The position numbers were made by a program, and so were the translations under genes. The notes under the pieces were generated by a model. That model was not told where the DNA came from. It made no database searches and worked only from the letters and a program-made list of their open reading frames with translations. This document shows, one piece after another, positions 25,768 through 34,478 of a stretch of 64,000 nucleotides of DNA. Origin of the DNA: DAOTVY01 sp041082245 (GTDB lineage Bacteria > Chloroflexota > Chloroflexia > DTKN01); NCBI GenBank assembly GCA_041082245.1, contig JBDOIE010000034.1, positions 14,008 to 78,007 on the forward strand. The letters are read 5' to 3'. Position 1 is the first letter of the stretch. Every line of letters starts with the position of its first letter.

Positions 25768-27410
25768 CTTTCTACATCGATCCGTCCCCCGTGGTCCGCA
25801 ACGATCCCGTAGGTTACCCACAGCCCAAGTCCGCTCGAACCGTCCTTGGTCGTTACAAAGGGCTCGAAAATGCGGTCTCGGATCTCTTCCGGGATTCCCG
25901 GTCCCGTGTCGCGCACCGCGACACACACTTCCTCCCCAGCGCTCCAACCGTGAACTTCCAGGCGCCCTCCCGATTCGCCCATCGCGTCCGCAGCGTTCAG
26001 GAACAGGTTCAGGAACACCTGCTCCATCTGTTCCGGGGAAGCGAGCACCTGGGGCAACGGCTCCTCCCAGCGCTCCTCGAGCACGATCTGGTGCATCGCG
26101 AGCCGGTTGCGCACCATGGCCAGCGCGTTCTCGATCGGCTCTCGGAGGTGGCAGGGCCGGCGCGCGACCTCCTGCTTGCGGGAGAACGACAGGAGCTGCC
26201 GCGTGGTCTTCTGGATGCGCTGAAAGCCGACCCCGATCAACCGCAGGAGCTCGCGGTTCGTATCATCGGGGGGTAGCCGCTCCTCAAGCACGGCAAGAAA
26301 GTTCTTAATGCCCTCGAGTGGGTTGTTGATCTCGTGCGCGATACTTGCGGCCAGCCGGCCGGCGGCCGCGAGCTTCTCAGACTGCACAAGCCAGGCCTGA
26401 GCCTGCCGCAGCTCCTCGAGCCGCCGACGCAGTTCTCGCAGAAGGCGGTCGTTCTCGGCCACCACAGCGGCCTGGCCGGCCAGGATCGCAAGGAACTGTT
26501 CGTCCCGCTCGCTGAACGCCCCGGGACGGGAACTTTGAAGGCTCAGGGTGCCAATCCGCGTCTCGGCAAGCATCATCGGCGCCACCAGGAGTGCGCGGTA
26601 GGGGGGCGGCGCGGCACCGGGCACATAGTGCGGATCCACCGTCACATCGTGGCACCGGATAGGCCGCCCTTCCAGCAGCGCAACCCCGGCGATCCCGACG
26701 CCGAGCCGCAAGTTTGCGCGCTGCGTGCGGGGCAATGTCCCCGTAGACACCCCCATAGGGACCAGCGACTCGCCATCCTCCGCCAGGAGATGGATGACCC
26801 CCGACTCCGCAGCCTCGACGCTTTCCACAGCCGTGCGAACGATCAGGGAGAGCACCTCCTCGCCGCTTCCAACACGTGCTAGGGCACGGGTCACCCGGAG
26901 CAGGGCATCGCGCTCGGCCAGCTGCCGTTTCATGTCGCGAAACATACCCGCAAACCGGAGGGCATGCGCAGCCTGGTCCAAACAGGCACGCAATGACGCC
27001 GGTAACGCGGCAAAATCCCGCGGACCGTTCAAGCCGGCAACGACGATCCCGATCGACATCCCACCTTCCGACAGAAGCCGCAGGGCAACACCGATTTCTG
27101 TCCCGAGGAGGTCGCTCCAGAGCCGTCCGCCGTTCGGAATGTCTCCTTCCAGGAGGAGCCAGTCCCTTCCCTGCAGAACCGCTTCTGGGGTCAGTTCTGC
27201 CACACAACCGTTCAGCGCAAGCTCGTGCTCCGTGTCCAATCCTCGCTGTGCAAGCACGTTCAGCTGCCCTCCTTCTCCTGCGGCTTCGAGCAAAACGCAG
27301 ACCCGTGCTCCCAGCGCTTCTTGGATCCGACCGACCACGCAGTCCAGGAGGGCCCGCAGTTCTGTTACTTCCGATGGAGATGCAGTCGCAAGCAGATCGC
27401 TTTGTGGCAT
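25707..27410 (-). CDS. GAF-domain sensor histidine kinase
   Basis: This 567-residue cytoplasmic kinase has no membrane helix. Two GAF-like regions (~20-150 and ~175-330; the second with GVGIAGVALLEGRPIRCHDV) precede a HisKA domain with H-box AASIAHEINNPLEGIKNF. The HATPase domain follows, with N-box NLFLNAADAM, VRDTGPGIPEE and GLGLWVTYGI. It likely senses a soluble ligand or redox state. It lies 55 nt downstream of an OmpR-type regulator gene, its probable partner. Its end overlaps the HD-GYP gene on the other strand. Confidence 0.9.
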   Translation of the reverse strand: MPQSDLLATASPSEVTELRALLDCVVGRIQEALGARVCVLLEAAGEGGQLNVLAQRGLDTEHELALNGCVAELTPEAVLQGRDWLLLEGDIPNGGRLWSDLLGTEIGVALRLLSEGGMSIGIVVAGLNGPRDFAALPASLRACLDQAAHALRFAGMFRDMKRQLAERDALLRVTRALARVGSGEEVLSLIVRTAVESVEAAESGVIHLLAEDGESLVPMGVSTGTLPRTQRANLRLGVGIAGVALLEGRPIRCHDVTVDPHYVPGAAPPPYRALLVAPMMLAETRIGTLSLQSSRPGAFSERDEQFLAILAGQAAVVAENDRLLRELRRRLEELRQAQAWLVQSEKLAAAGRLAASIAHEINNPLEGIKNFLAVLEERLPPDDTNRELLRLIGVGFQRIQKTTRQLLSFSRKQEVARRPCHLREPIENALAMVRNRLAMHQIVLEERWEEPLPQVLASPEQMEQVFLNLFLNAADAMGESGGRLEVHGWSAGEEVCVAVRDTGPGIPEEIRDRIFEPFVTTKDGSSGLGLWVTYGIVADHGGRIDVESQPGKGTAFTVRLPALPSCS

Positions 27411-27465
27411 TGCCTTCCGCTCCCTGCTTCACTCGAGCCGTCGGGGCCTCTGTTCGTGCGGCTGG

Positions 27466-28161
27466 CTAGCGGTCGGGCCGGACGAACCGGTATCCCAGCC
27501 CGCGCTCCGTGAGGATGCAGCGCGGGTGTTTCGGATCTTGTTCGATCTTCTGCCGCAGCCGCCAGATGTAGAGCTTCAGGCTGGGGCGATCGCCGACATA
27601 CTCTTGGCCCCACACCTGTTCCAGGATCTGATCGTGGGTAAGCAGGAGCCCTGCGTTGCGCACCAGGTAGGCAAGCAAGCGCAACTCGAGCGGACGCAAC
27701 GGTACCCGCTCCCCGCCCACGAGCACTTCGCCGGCCGGCAGGTCGACCACCACCCGGCCCCCATCGAATGAGAGAGGGCCGTGTTCCTCCTCGGCACGCC
27801 CGCGACGGAGAGCAGCCCGCACACGGGCACGCAATTCTTCAACCGCGACAGGTTTTACGAGGTAGTCGTCCGCGCCCAGGTCCAACCCGCGGACGCGGTC
27901 TTTCACCTGTCCCCGCGCGGTGAGCATCACAATCGGGACATCGGACATCTCACGGATGCGACGACACACCTCCCACCCGTCCATACCGGGCATGATCACG
28001 TCGAGCAACACGAGGTCCGGCCTCTCTTTGTAGAGCCGCCGCAAGGCCTCGTTCCCGTTCTGGGCAGTGACCACCGTATATCCGTCGGACCCCAGCAGGG
28101 CGGCCAGGCTGTCACACACATACGCGTCATCATCGACGATGAGGATCTTGCCCTTCTTCAT
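27466..28161 (-). CDS. OmpR/PhoB-type response regulator
   Basis: This 231-residue regulator has a receiver domain with DDD acid pocket (ILIVDDDAYV), phospho-Asp in LVLLDVIMPGMDGWEV and the KPV loop. A winged-helix DNA-binding domain follows (LRPLELRLLAYLVRNAGLLL, YIWRLRQKIEQDP, RGLGYRF). It is the first gene of a two-component pair with the kinase downstream. AAGGAG lies 6 nt before the ATG, and a consensus promoter lies ~50 nt upstream. Confidence 0.92.
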   Translation of the reverse strand: MKKGKILIVDDDAYVCDSLAALLGSDGYTVVTAQNGNEALRRLYKERPDLVLLDVIMPGMDGWEVCRRIREMSDVPIVMLTARGQVKDRVRGLDLGADDYLVKPVAVEELRARVRAALRRGRAEEEHGPLSFDGGRVVVDLPAGEVLVGGERVPLRPLELRLLAYLVRNAGLLLTHDQILEQVWGQEYVGDRPSLKLYIWRLRQKIEQDPKHPRCILTERGLGYRFVRPDR

Positions 28162-28208
28162 CCTGGGCTCCTTTCCAGAATGCAGCCACCAAGGCTACGT
28201 ACGAGACG

Positions 28209-28237
28209 ATTATAGGGGGCGCTCGGCCGGCCGTCAA
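28209..28237 (-). promoter_or_regulatory. Promoter for the response regulator/kinase pair
   Basis: On the minus strand, TTGACG (28232-28237) and TATAAT (28209-28214) are spaced by 17 nt. Confidence 0.7.
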
Positions 28238-28532
28238 GCCTGCCTGCTGGCGCTCCCACACGAGTGAGAACAGCAGGATCTCTGCCCCGTGCCTCACATC
28301 ACTGGCAGTCTTGCTCTCCTCTCCCGCTCACCGTTCGGCGCCGGAAGAAAGGAGGGGAGAGAAAGGGAAGATCGGGCGCGGCAGGGAATGCCGCCCACTT
28401 CAACTCCCCTTCTTTTCTCCGCTTCTCCCCGGACGGGCAGCGGTAGCAGAGGGAGAGCTCACATCCGGCAGTCCAAAGACGAGGGGCGGCGCGAAGGCAC
28501 GTGTCCCGACTTGTGCCCCGGCATCGGTGCGC
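28238..28532. other. Gene-free stretch between the two-component and DUF4280 genes
   Basis: No supported coding frame, RNA gene or strong terminator is visible. The sequence is purine/pyrimidine-biased in places (AGAAAGGAGGGGAGAGAAAG around 28347) but shows no repeat structure. Confidence 0.4.
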
Positions 28533-28922
28533 TCAGGGCACGGCTACGGAAGCTTGGCCCGGGCTCACGACCGTGATGACGCCCCCCCACGCACAGGTCA
28601 GCGAGCAGGAGGTTGTTAACACAGCGTTTCCACCTACGCGTACCGTCGGGGAGCCAGGTACCCAGAGCCCAGCAGGCACGGGGACGCACGGTTGCGGTGT
28701 AAGGACCCCCTGGGCCGCCGCGGTTGCCGCCGCGACCTGAGGGTTGCTGAGCGTCGTGCACATTCCGAAGGGGAAGATGTTCTTCATCGGCACCTGATCG
28801 ACCACCGTAGCTGCCGGCATTCCCCCCGCGTTCACCCGTCCCTCGGGTGTTACCTGAAGCGTGCTCGGTGTCGTCCCGAAACTGCACTGCAAAAGCGCTC
28901 CGCTGCACACAACCTGAGCCAT
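28533..28922 (-). CDS. PAAR-like protein, DUF4280 family
   Basis: This 129-residue protein matches the DUF4280 pattern well. It starts MAQVVCSGALLQCSFGTTPS and continues with VPMKNIFPFGMCTTLSNPQV. AAAQGVLTPQPCVPV, GSPTVRVGGNAVL and CAWGGVITVVSPG follow. Six cysteines lie in the usual places. DUF4280/PAAR-like proteins cap the spike of contractile injection systems or type VI-like devices and can carry toxins. No sheath, tube, baseplate or effector gene is present here, so this is an orphan. GGAGGTAAAGC precedes the ATG. The gene follows the GPH transporter on the same strand after 45 nt and may be read from the same transcript. Confidence 0.82.
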   Translation of the reverse strand: MAQVVCSGALLQCSFGTTPSTLQVTPEGRVNAGGMPAATVVDQVPMKNIFPFGMCTTLSNPQVAAATAAAQGVLTPQPCVPVPAGLWVPGSPTVRVGGNAVLTTSCSLTCAWGGVITVVSPGQASVAVP

Positions 28923-28967
28923 GCTTTACCTCCATCCCGGATTCGCGGACGGATCTCCAGGTATCTC

Positions 28968-30335
28968 TCATCCACCCTGGTCGGCGGCCCGGCGGGCGGC
29001 GAGCGCCGCACGCACCTCCGCGTGCTGGCGACGGCTCAGAGGGTAGGAGAGCGCAAACACGATGCCGCTGCTCAGCAGCAGCGCAGGTACCGGCCCCATC
29101 AAGATCTGGATCGTGCGCTGTACACGAGGCGCCTGCTCCGCCGCGTTCGGCACATAGCCAGCGAGGTCGAGAAGTAGGAGCACGAGCGGAACCGCGATGG
29201 AACTTGCGACCTTTTGCATCAGGGTGACGAGGCTATAGAACATGCCCTCGTGGCGCTGGCCGGTTGCCCACTCGTCCCACTCGACTGCATCCGGGATCAT
29301 GGCCCAGGGAAGGATGTGCGCCGCGGCGACCCCTATGCCCGCCAGCATGCCCAGTCCCAACACGACCGAGAACCCCCATTCAGGCCGGATGACGACCAGC
29401 ACCACTTGCACGGCCGCCCAGAAAGCCACGCCGGCCGCGTAGGCTACCCTCTTGTCCCAGTGCCGGGAGGCCCACTCCCACAAAGGCAAGGCTAGGAGCG
29501 CTGTGACAAAGATCGCTCCCATGATCGTGTCGCTTTCCGCTTCCAGGTGCATCCGGTATTTCAGGAAGAACAGCAAGAGCGCCTGGACGATGTCCATCGT
29601 GACCCAGGTAAGGAGAAAGATTCCCACGCTGAAGAGGAAAGGCCGGTTGCGAAGCGCAGCGCGCAGCGATTCTTTGAGGTGAGGCTGGGCCTGCACCCCG
29701 AACTCGGGGCGCTCCCGAGTGGAAAAGAAAACAGCCAGCAGCGGCAGAGCACTCAACAAGCCAAAGAGCGCACCCATCGCAAGCACGCGGTCCGCGTTCT
29801 CGGGGCGCATGCTCCCCACGAGCGCAAGCGGCAGGGTAAAGGCAATCAGCCCGCCGACGATGGAAAAGGCCATGCGGTAACTGGTAAGCGACGTACGCTC
29901 GTCATAGTCCAGCGTGAGTTCCGGGGTCAGCGCGAAATACGGCATATATACCAGTGTGGCGCAGGTGTCGTAGAGGAGGTACGCGAGCGCATAGTAGGCG
30001 GCCAGCGCGACCTCCGAAGAGAACGGCGGTTTCCACCACAGCATCGTAAAGGCAGCGGCGAAAGGCAGGAATCCGAACAACAGGAAAGGCCGGCGGCGCC
30101 CCCACCGCGAACGTGTGCGGTCCGACAGGTGGCCGATCAGCGGATCGTTGATATAGTCCCAGCTGCGACCGATAAAGAGTGCGACCGCGGCGAGGCCCGG
30201 GCGCAGGCCCACTACGTCCGTCAGGAAGATGGCGAAATGCACCGCAAGGATGGTGCTCGTGATGCTGAACCCGATGTCGCCGACTCCGTAGGCCACCTTA
30301 CGGAGCCGTGGAATCCGCTCGTTCGCCTCGGTCAT
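28968..30335 (-). CDS. GPH-family (MelB-like) sugar/cation symporter, MFS fold
   Basis: This 455-residue protein has twelve membrane segments. The GPH signature in the first loop is SWDYINDPLIGHLSDRTRSR with WGRRRPFLLFG directly after. YMPYFALTPELTLDYDERTS in the next loop is also typical. Members import glycosides, pentosides or hexuronides with Na+ or H+; the substrate is unknown here. AAGGAG precedes the ATG, which overlaps the stop of the HAD phosphatase gene (ATGA). Confidence 0.87.
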   Translation of the reverse strand: MTEANERIPRLRKVAYGVGDIGFSITSTILAVHFAIFLTDVVGLRPGLAAVALFIGRSWDYINDPLIGHLSDRTRSRWGRRRPFLLFGFLPFAAAFTMLWWKPPFSSEVALAAYYALAYLLYDTCATLVYMPYFALTPELTLDYDERTSLTSYRMAFSIVGGLIAFTLPLALVGSMRPENADRVLAMGALFGLLSALPLLAVFFSTRERPEFGVQAQPHLKESLRAALRNRPFLFSVGIFLLTWVTMDIVQALLLFFLKYRMHLEAESDTIMGAIFVTALLALPLWEWASRHWDKRVAYAAGVAFWAAVQVVLVVIRPEWGFSVVLGLGMLAGIGVAAAHILPWAMIPDAVEWDEWATGQRHEGMFYSLVTLMQKVASSIAVPLVLLLLDLAGYVPNAAEQAPRVQRTIQILMGPVPALLLSSGIVFALSYPLSRRQHAEVRAALAARRAADQGG

Positions 30336-31096
30336 GGCATCTCCTTGCTCGTCGCGCCGGCCTCGGGGACTATGTCTTCGCCCGAAAGCCGTTCCAGTAC
30401 TTCGTCCAGCTCCTCGTACCGCTCCACGACGGCGTCCGCGAGCGTGCGGCCGTCTACGCGCCGGCTTATGCCGAGAAAGAGGATCGCCCGCATGCCGACC
30501 GCCCGTGCCCCCTTCAGATCCGTCTCGGGAAGATCTCCGACGTGCGCTGCTTCCGAGGGACCTACGCCCAGTCGCTCCAGCGTGCTCAGGAACATCCCGG
30601 CGTGCGGCTTCGTGTGCCCGAGCTCGTCCGAAAAGGTTAGCGCCTGGAACAGCGGCAGCAGGCCATCCCGACGCAGGATCTCCCGCAGCACCCGGCCCGG
30701 CGTCAAGCCTACATCGGAAATCAGGCCCAGCCGGTAGCGTCTCGCAAGTCGGTGCAGCACCTCAGGGGCACCGTCCACCGGCCGGGGGAGATCGAGGGCG
30801 AGGAGGACCTCCTCCAGGGCACGCACGAGCTCCATTCTCGCCTCTTCGGGCAATCGAGCTTCCAGCAGGTCGAGCATCGTCTCCAGCCACAAGGGCACCC
30901 CAAGGGGGCGGTGCTCGACCAACCAGAGGTGGTCGAAGATGCGCCATGTTTGCTCATAGGCAGCTTCGAGCTGGTCGCGCGAACGCGCCACACCTGCTCG
31001 ACCCAGCGCCTGCTCCAGGAGCGCCAGCCGCTCCTCCCGCGCGAACGCGTTTCCGTACAACGTCCCCCAGAAATCAAACGTCACCGCGCGCAACAT
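30332..31096 (-). CDS. HAD-superfamily hydrolase (phosphoglycolate phosphatase-like)
   Basis: This 254-residue HAD phosphatase has motif I TFDFWGTLYGN (note Trp in place of the usual Asp+2 acid, DFWGT being common in this subgroup). A long helical cap (~20-130) follows. Motif II is in LISDVGLTPG, motif III Lys in GHTKPHAGMF, and motif IV is HVGDLPETDLKGA. The substrate is unknown. It is translationally coupled to the GPH transporter, so the pair may take up and dephosphorylate, or clean up, a sugar-type compound. Confidence 0.82.
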   Translation of the reverse strand: MLRAVTFDFWGTLYGNAFAREERLALLEQALGRAGVARSRDQLEAAYEQTWRIFDHLWLVEHRPLGVPLWLETMLDLLEARLPEEARMELVRALEEVLLALDLPRPVDGAPEVLHRLARRYRLGLISDVGLTPGRVLREILRRDGLLPLFQALTFSDELGHTKPHAGMFLSTLERLGVGPSEAAHVGDLPETDLKGARAVGMRAILFLGISRRVDGRTLADAVVERYEELDEVLERLSGEDIVPEAGATSKEMP

Positions 31097-31112
31097 CGTG
31101 GCCCCACTGGTT

Positions 31113-31142
31113 TTGACAACCTCAAGCCCGTTGTGCTATAGT
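31113..31142 (+). promoter_or_regulatory. Promoter for the epimerase gene
   Basis: TTGACA (31113-31118) and TATAGT (31137-31142) are spaced by 18 nt with TGC before the -10. It rules out a start codon at 31141. Confidence 0.75.
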
Positions 31143-31170
31143 GCCCAGGCTGAAGACGAGGAGGGGTCTT

Positions 31171-32136
31171 ATGCGCGTCCTGATCACCGGTTCCAGCGGA
31201 CAGATCGGCACCAACCTCGCCCTCCGGCTCCTCGAGGAGGGACACTTTGTTTTCGGTGTCGACAAGCGGCTCAATCCCTGGACCGACCGTTTCCGGTATA
31301 TCCTGCAGGACCTCGCGGGGAACTTTGCCAATTTCCGGGGCGGCATCGGGGGCGTCGAATACCCCAAGGTGGACGTCGTTGTGCATCTCGCGGCCAACGC
31401 CAAGGTCCATCAGCTCGTGAACGAACCACACCGGGCGATGGAAAATGTCCAGATCACCTACAACGTCCTCGAGTACTGCCGACAAAATGACATCCCTATC
31501 GTCTTCAGCAGCTCCCGGGAGGTATATGGAGATATCCACCGCTACCTCACTGAGGAGACCCAGGCCGATTTCTCCTACACCGAAAGCACCTACTCCGCAA
31601 GCAAGATCGCGGGAGAAGCCCTCATCTATTCCTACGCCCGTTGCTACGGGCTGCGCTACCTCGTTTTCCGCTTCAGCAATGTTTACGGCCGGTACGACAA
31701 CGACCTGGAACGTATGGAACGGGTTATCCCCAAGTTCATCCGCAAGATCGCCCTCGGGGAACCGGTCACCATCTACGGCCGGGACAAAGTGCTCGACTTT
31801 ACCTACATCGATGACTGCATCCAGGGCGTCCTGAGCGGCCTCGAACGGCTCCTGGACGGCCGGGTAACCAACCAGACGATCAACCTGGCCTATGGCCAGG
31901 GGAACACGCTCCTGCGGGTAGTGGAGTTGATCTCGCAGACCCTCGGGCGGCCAGCCACGGTGAACATCGAACCACCGCGTGTCGGGGAAGTTACCCATTA
32001 TGTCGCGGATATTTCGAAGGCCCGCGAGCTCCTGGACTACCGGCCCCAGGTGCCGCTCGAAGAAGGCATTCCCAGGGCGATCTCCTGGTGCTTGGACTGG
32101 TGGCGCGCACACGGTGAACTGCCGCCTGGGATCTAG
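31171..32136 (+). CDS. NAD-dependent epimerase/dehydratase (extended SDR, nucleotide-sugar type)
   Basis: This 321-residue extended short-chain dehydrogenase has the Rossmann motif TGSSGQIG at the N-terminus. The catalytic triad lies around SSSREVYGD and YSASKIAGE (Tyr-x3-Lys). FRFSNVYGRYDNDLERM and VLDFTYIDDCIQG in the sugar-nucleotide lobe resemble UDP-glucose 4-epimerases and UDP-xylose/GlcA decarboxylases. The exact sugar is uncertain. GAGGAGG precedes the ATG at 31171. Its TAG shares the tetranucleotide CTAG with the stop of the convergent coaBC gene. Confidence 0.85.
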   Translation: MRVLITGSSGQIGTNLALRLLEEGHFVFGVDKRLNPWTDRFRYILQDLAGNFANFRGGIGGVEYPKVDVVVHLAANAKVHQLVNEPHRAMENVQITYNVLEYCRQNDIPIVFSSSREVYGDIHRYLTEETQADFSYTESTYSASKIAGEALIYSYARCYGLRYLVFRFSNVYGRYDNDLERMERVIPKFIRKIALGEPVTIYGRDKVLDFTYIDDCIQGVLSGLERLLDGRVTNQTINLAYGQGNTLLRVVELISQTLGRPATVNIEPPRVGEVTHYVADISKARELLDYRPQVPLEEGIPRAISWCLDWWRAHGELPPGI

Positions 32137-33344
32137 CCCTCCAGCATCGCCGCCACCCGATCCATCAAGCGCGCCGCAACCTCTTCCTTGGTCAATAAGG
32201 GCCAGGCCTCCTCGTGTCCCGCCGCATCGAGCACCGTCACCCGATTCGTGTCCGTGCCGAAACCGCTGTCCGGCTGCGAGACGTCGTTGGCCACAACGAG
32301 GTCCAGCCGCTTCCGTTGCAGCTTCGCCCGGGCGTTTTCGAGCAGGTTCTCCGTCTCAGCGGCAAAGCCCACCACGATCCGCGGCCGGCCATGGGCCTCC
32401 CTCCAGCTCGCCACCTCTCCGAGGATGTCCCGGGTGCGTTCCAGTTCGAGCACAAGTGTCCCTTCCTCTTTCTTGATCTTGTGCCCTGCCGACGCGCGCG
32501 GCCGGAAATCGGCGACCGCCGCGGCCATCACGAGCACGTCGCACGTGGGCAGCGCCTCGAACACCGCCTGCCGCATTTCCTCGGCGGTCTCGACATCGAT
32601 CCTCTGCGCACCCACCGGGGTAGGCAAGGAAACCGGCCCAGCGATCAACCGAACGTCCGCACCGCGCTCCAGCGCTGCCTGGGCCAGCGCAAAACCCATT
32701 TTCCCCGAAGACCGGTTGCCGATAAAGCGCACGGGGTCGATTGGCTCGCGGTTCCCGCCCGCGGTCACCACGACCTGCCGGCCGGCCAGCGGACCGTTAC
32801 GTCCCAGCACCCAGCGGATTGCCGCTATAATCTCGGACACCTCCGCCATCCGGCCCAGCCCGACCCTTCCGGAGGCCAATCGGCCCTCGGCGGGCCCGAC
32901 GATCACCGCACCGCGATGCCGCAGGCGCTCCAGGTTTTCCTGCGTGGCCGGGTGCGCGAACATATCCGCATCCATCGCGGGCGCGAGGAGCAGTGGTGCG
33001 CGCGTGGCCAGCGCCGTCGCGCACAGGAGGTTGTCCGCAAGCCCGTAGGCCAGCCGCGCGATCGTGTTCGCTGTTGCCGGGGCAATGACCAACAGGTCGG
33101 CCCGCGCCGCAAGCGAGAGGTGCGCCATCTCGGCCTGGTCGATCGCCCGGAACATATCCACGTGCACCGGCCGGCCGGTCAGCGCCTGAAAGGTCAACGG
33201 CGCAACGAACCGCGTGGCCGCTTCGGTCATGACAACGTCCACCTGCGCGCCTGCCTGCACGAGCTTGCTTGCTAGATCCGCCGCCTTGTAGGCCGCGATC
33301 CCGCCGGTTACCCCCAAGACGATCCGGGCTTCCTTGAGCAACAT
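32133..33344 (-). CDS. coaBC: Bifunctional phosphopantothenoylcysteine decarboxylase / phosphopantothenate-cysteine ligase
   Basis: This 403-residue enzyme catalyses two steps of coenzyme A synthesis. The N-terminal flavodoxin-like decarboxylase (CoaC) has GVTGGIAAYKAADL, the active-site His in AEMAHLSLAARADLLVIAPA, and the NTIARLAYGLADNLL and PAMDADMF motifs. The C-terminal ligase (CoaB) has VVTAGGNREPIDPVRFIGN, AAAVADFRP and the KIKK motif. I prefer the ATG at 33344 because GGAGG lies 6 nt upstream; an earlier ATG 4 codons upstream contains this site. Confidence 0.94.
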   Translation of the reverse strand: MLLKEARIVLGVTGGIAAYKAADLASKLVQAGAQVDVVMTEAATRFVAPLTFQALTGRPVHVDMFRAIDQAEMAHLSLAARADLLVIAPATANTIARLAYGLADNLLCATALATRAPLLLAPAMDADMFAHPATQENLERLRHRGAVIVGPAEGRLASGRVGLGRMAEVSEIIAAIRWVLGRNGPLAGRQVVVTAGGNREPIDPVRFIGNRSSGKMGFALAQAALERGADVRLIAGPVSLPTPVGAQRIDVETAEEMRQAVFEALPTCDVLVMAAAVADFRPRASAGHKIKKEEGTLVLELERTRDILGEVASWREAHGRPRIVVGFAAETENLLENARAKLQRKRLDLVVANDVSQPDSGFGTDTNRVTVLDAAGHEEAWPLLTKEEVAARLMDRVAAMLEG

Positions 33345-33371
33345 GCCAGCCTCCATCCGCGGGTGTTCTTT

Positions 33372-33400
33372 ATTCTACACGAGCTTGCCTGTCGGGTCAA
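33372..33400 (-). promoter_or_regulatory. Promoter for coaBC
   Basis: On the minus strand, TTGACC (33395-33400) and TAGAAT (33372-33377) are spaced by 17 nt. Confidence 0.65.
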
Positions 33401-33608
33401 CGCGTGCCGCTGATACGAGGGATAGGGACCGGGAGCGAGGCACTTTCACCGCACGTCCCAATCCCGTCATCTCTTACCCCCCGCTGCGCCGCGGTGGGAG
33501 AGAGACGTGTAGGGCGCACACCCCGAGCCTGAAGGACAAGGGGCAAGGTGGTGGCGCCGTATCCCAACGGACCACTCCTCGGACGGGTGCTCGTGCCGCG
33601 CGGTGTGG

Positions 33609-33614
33609 TATAAT
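33609..33614 (+). promoter_or_regulatory. Extended -10 promoter for the HAD-IIA/murJ unit
   Basis: TGTGGTATAAT has TATAAT at 33609-33614, about 19 nt before the ATG. No good -35 is visible. The 33401-33600 stretch before it contains nothing else I can support. Confidence 0.55.
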
Positions 33615-33632
33615 GGCCGCCCAGGAGGGCCT

Positions 33633-34478
33633 ATGCAGACACTCGCGAGCATCCGGTGCTTGCTCATCGATATGGATGGCGTGCTCTATCGAGGAGGAGT
33701 GGTCCTTCCGGGAGCGCCGGAGTTTGTCCGGTGGCTCAAAGCGCACGATATCCGCTACCTCTTTGTGACCAACAACTCGACCCGCACCCCCGAGCAGTAC
33801 GTGGAACGTCTGGGGAAGATGGGGATCCCCGCGGAACCGGAAGAGATCCTGACCTCCGCCCTCGCGACCCGCGCCTTCCTGGAACAACGGGCTCCGCGGG
33901 GTACGCCGGTCTATATCATCGGACAGGAAGGGCTCCTGTCCGCCCTGCTGGCCGACGGGTATTTCGTGCACACCGAGCAATCCCCACGCTTTGTCGTCGT
34001 GGGGCTGGATACCCGCCTGACCTACGACAAGCTCCGCCGCGCGACGCTCCTCATCCGGGCGGGAGCCTCGTTCATCGGGACGAACCCCGATCGCACCTTC
34101 CCGAGCCCCGAGGGGATCACCCCCGGCTGCGGGGCGATCCTCGCCGCGATCGAGGCGGCAACCGACGTACCGCCTCTCATCATTGGCAAGCCAGAGCGGT
34201 GGTTGTTCGACGCCGCGCTGCAGCGGCTCGGAGCGCGTCCGGAAGAGAGCGCCATGCTGGGTGATCGCCTGGATACGGATATCGCGGGCGGGAAACGTAT
34301 GGGGCTGAGGACACTGCTCGTGCTGACCGGCGTGCACGGCGCGGAGCATGTGGCGTGCTCCTCTGTGCAGCCCGACGCGGTCTACGCCGATCTGCCGTCG
34401 CTGTGCCATGACTGGGACCGCGCCCTGAAAAGCGCGACCGGACCCCAGCCGGTCGGAAAGGTGCCCACCAGTGATTGA
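33633..34478 (+). CDS. HAD-IIA hydrolase (NagD-like sugar/nucleotide phosphatase)
   Basis: This 281-residue HAD phosphatase has a large C2-type cap. Motif I is LLIDMDGVLYRGG, motif II FVTNNSTRTPEQY, motif III Lys in IIGKPERWLFDAA and motif IV MLGDRLDTDIAGGKRMGL. The cap contains VVVGLDTRLTYDKLRRA and FIGTNPDRTFPSPEGI, as in NagD/AraL/p-nitrophenyl phosphatase relatives. The substrate is unknown. AGGAGGG lies 3 nt before the ATG. Its end overlaps the murJ start, so both are expressed together. Confidence 0.88.
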   Translation: MQTLASIRCLLIDMDGVLYRGGVVLPGAPEFVRWLKAHDIRYLFVTNNSTRTPEQYVERLGKMGIPAEPEEILTSALATRAFLEQRAPRGTPVYIIGQEGLLSALLADGYFVHTEQSPRFVVVGLDTRLTYDKLRRATLLIRAGASFIGTNPDRTFPSPEGITPGCGAILAAIEAATDVPPLIIGKPERWLFDAALQRLGARPEESAMLGDRLDTDIAGGKRMGLRTLLVLTGVHGAEHVACSSVQPDAVYADLPSLCHDWDRALKSATGPQPVGKVPTSD

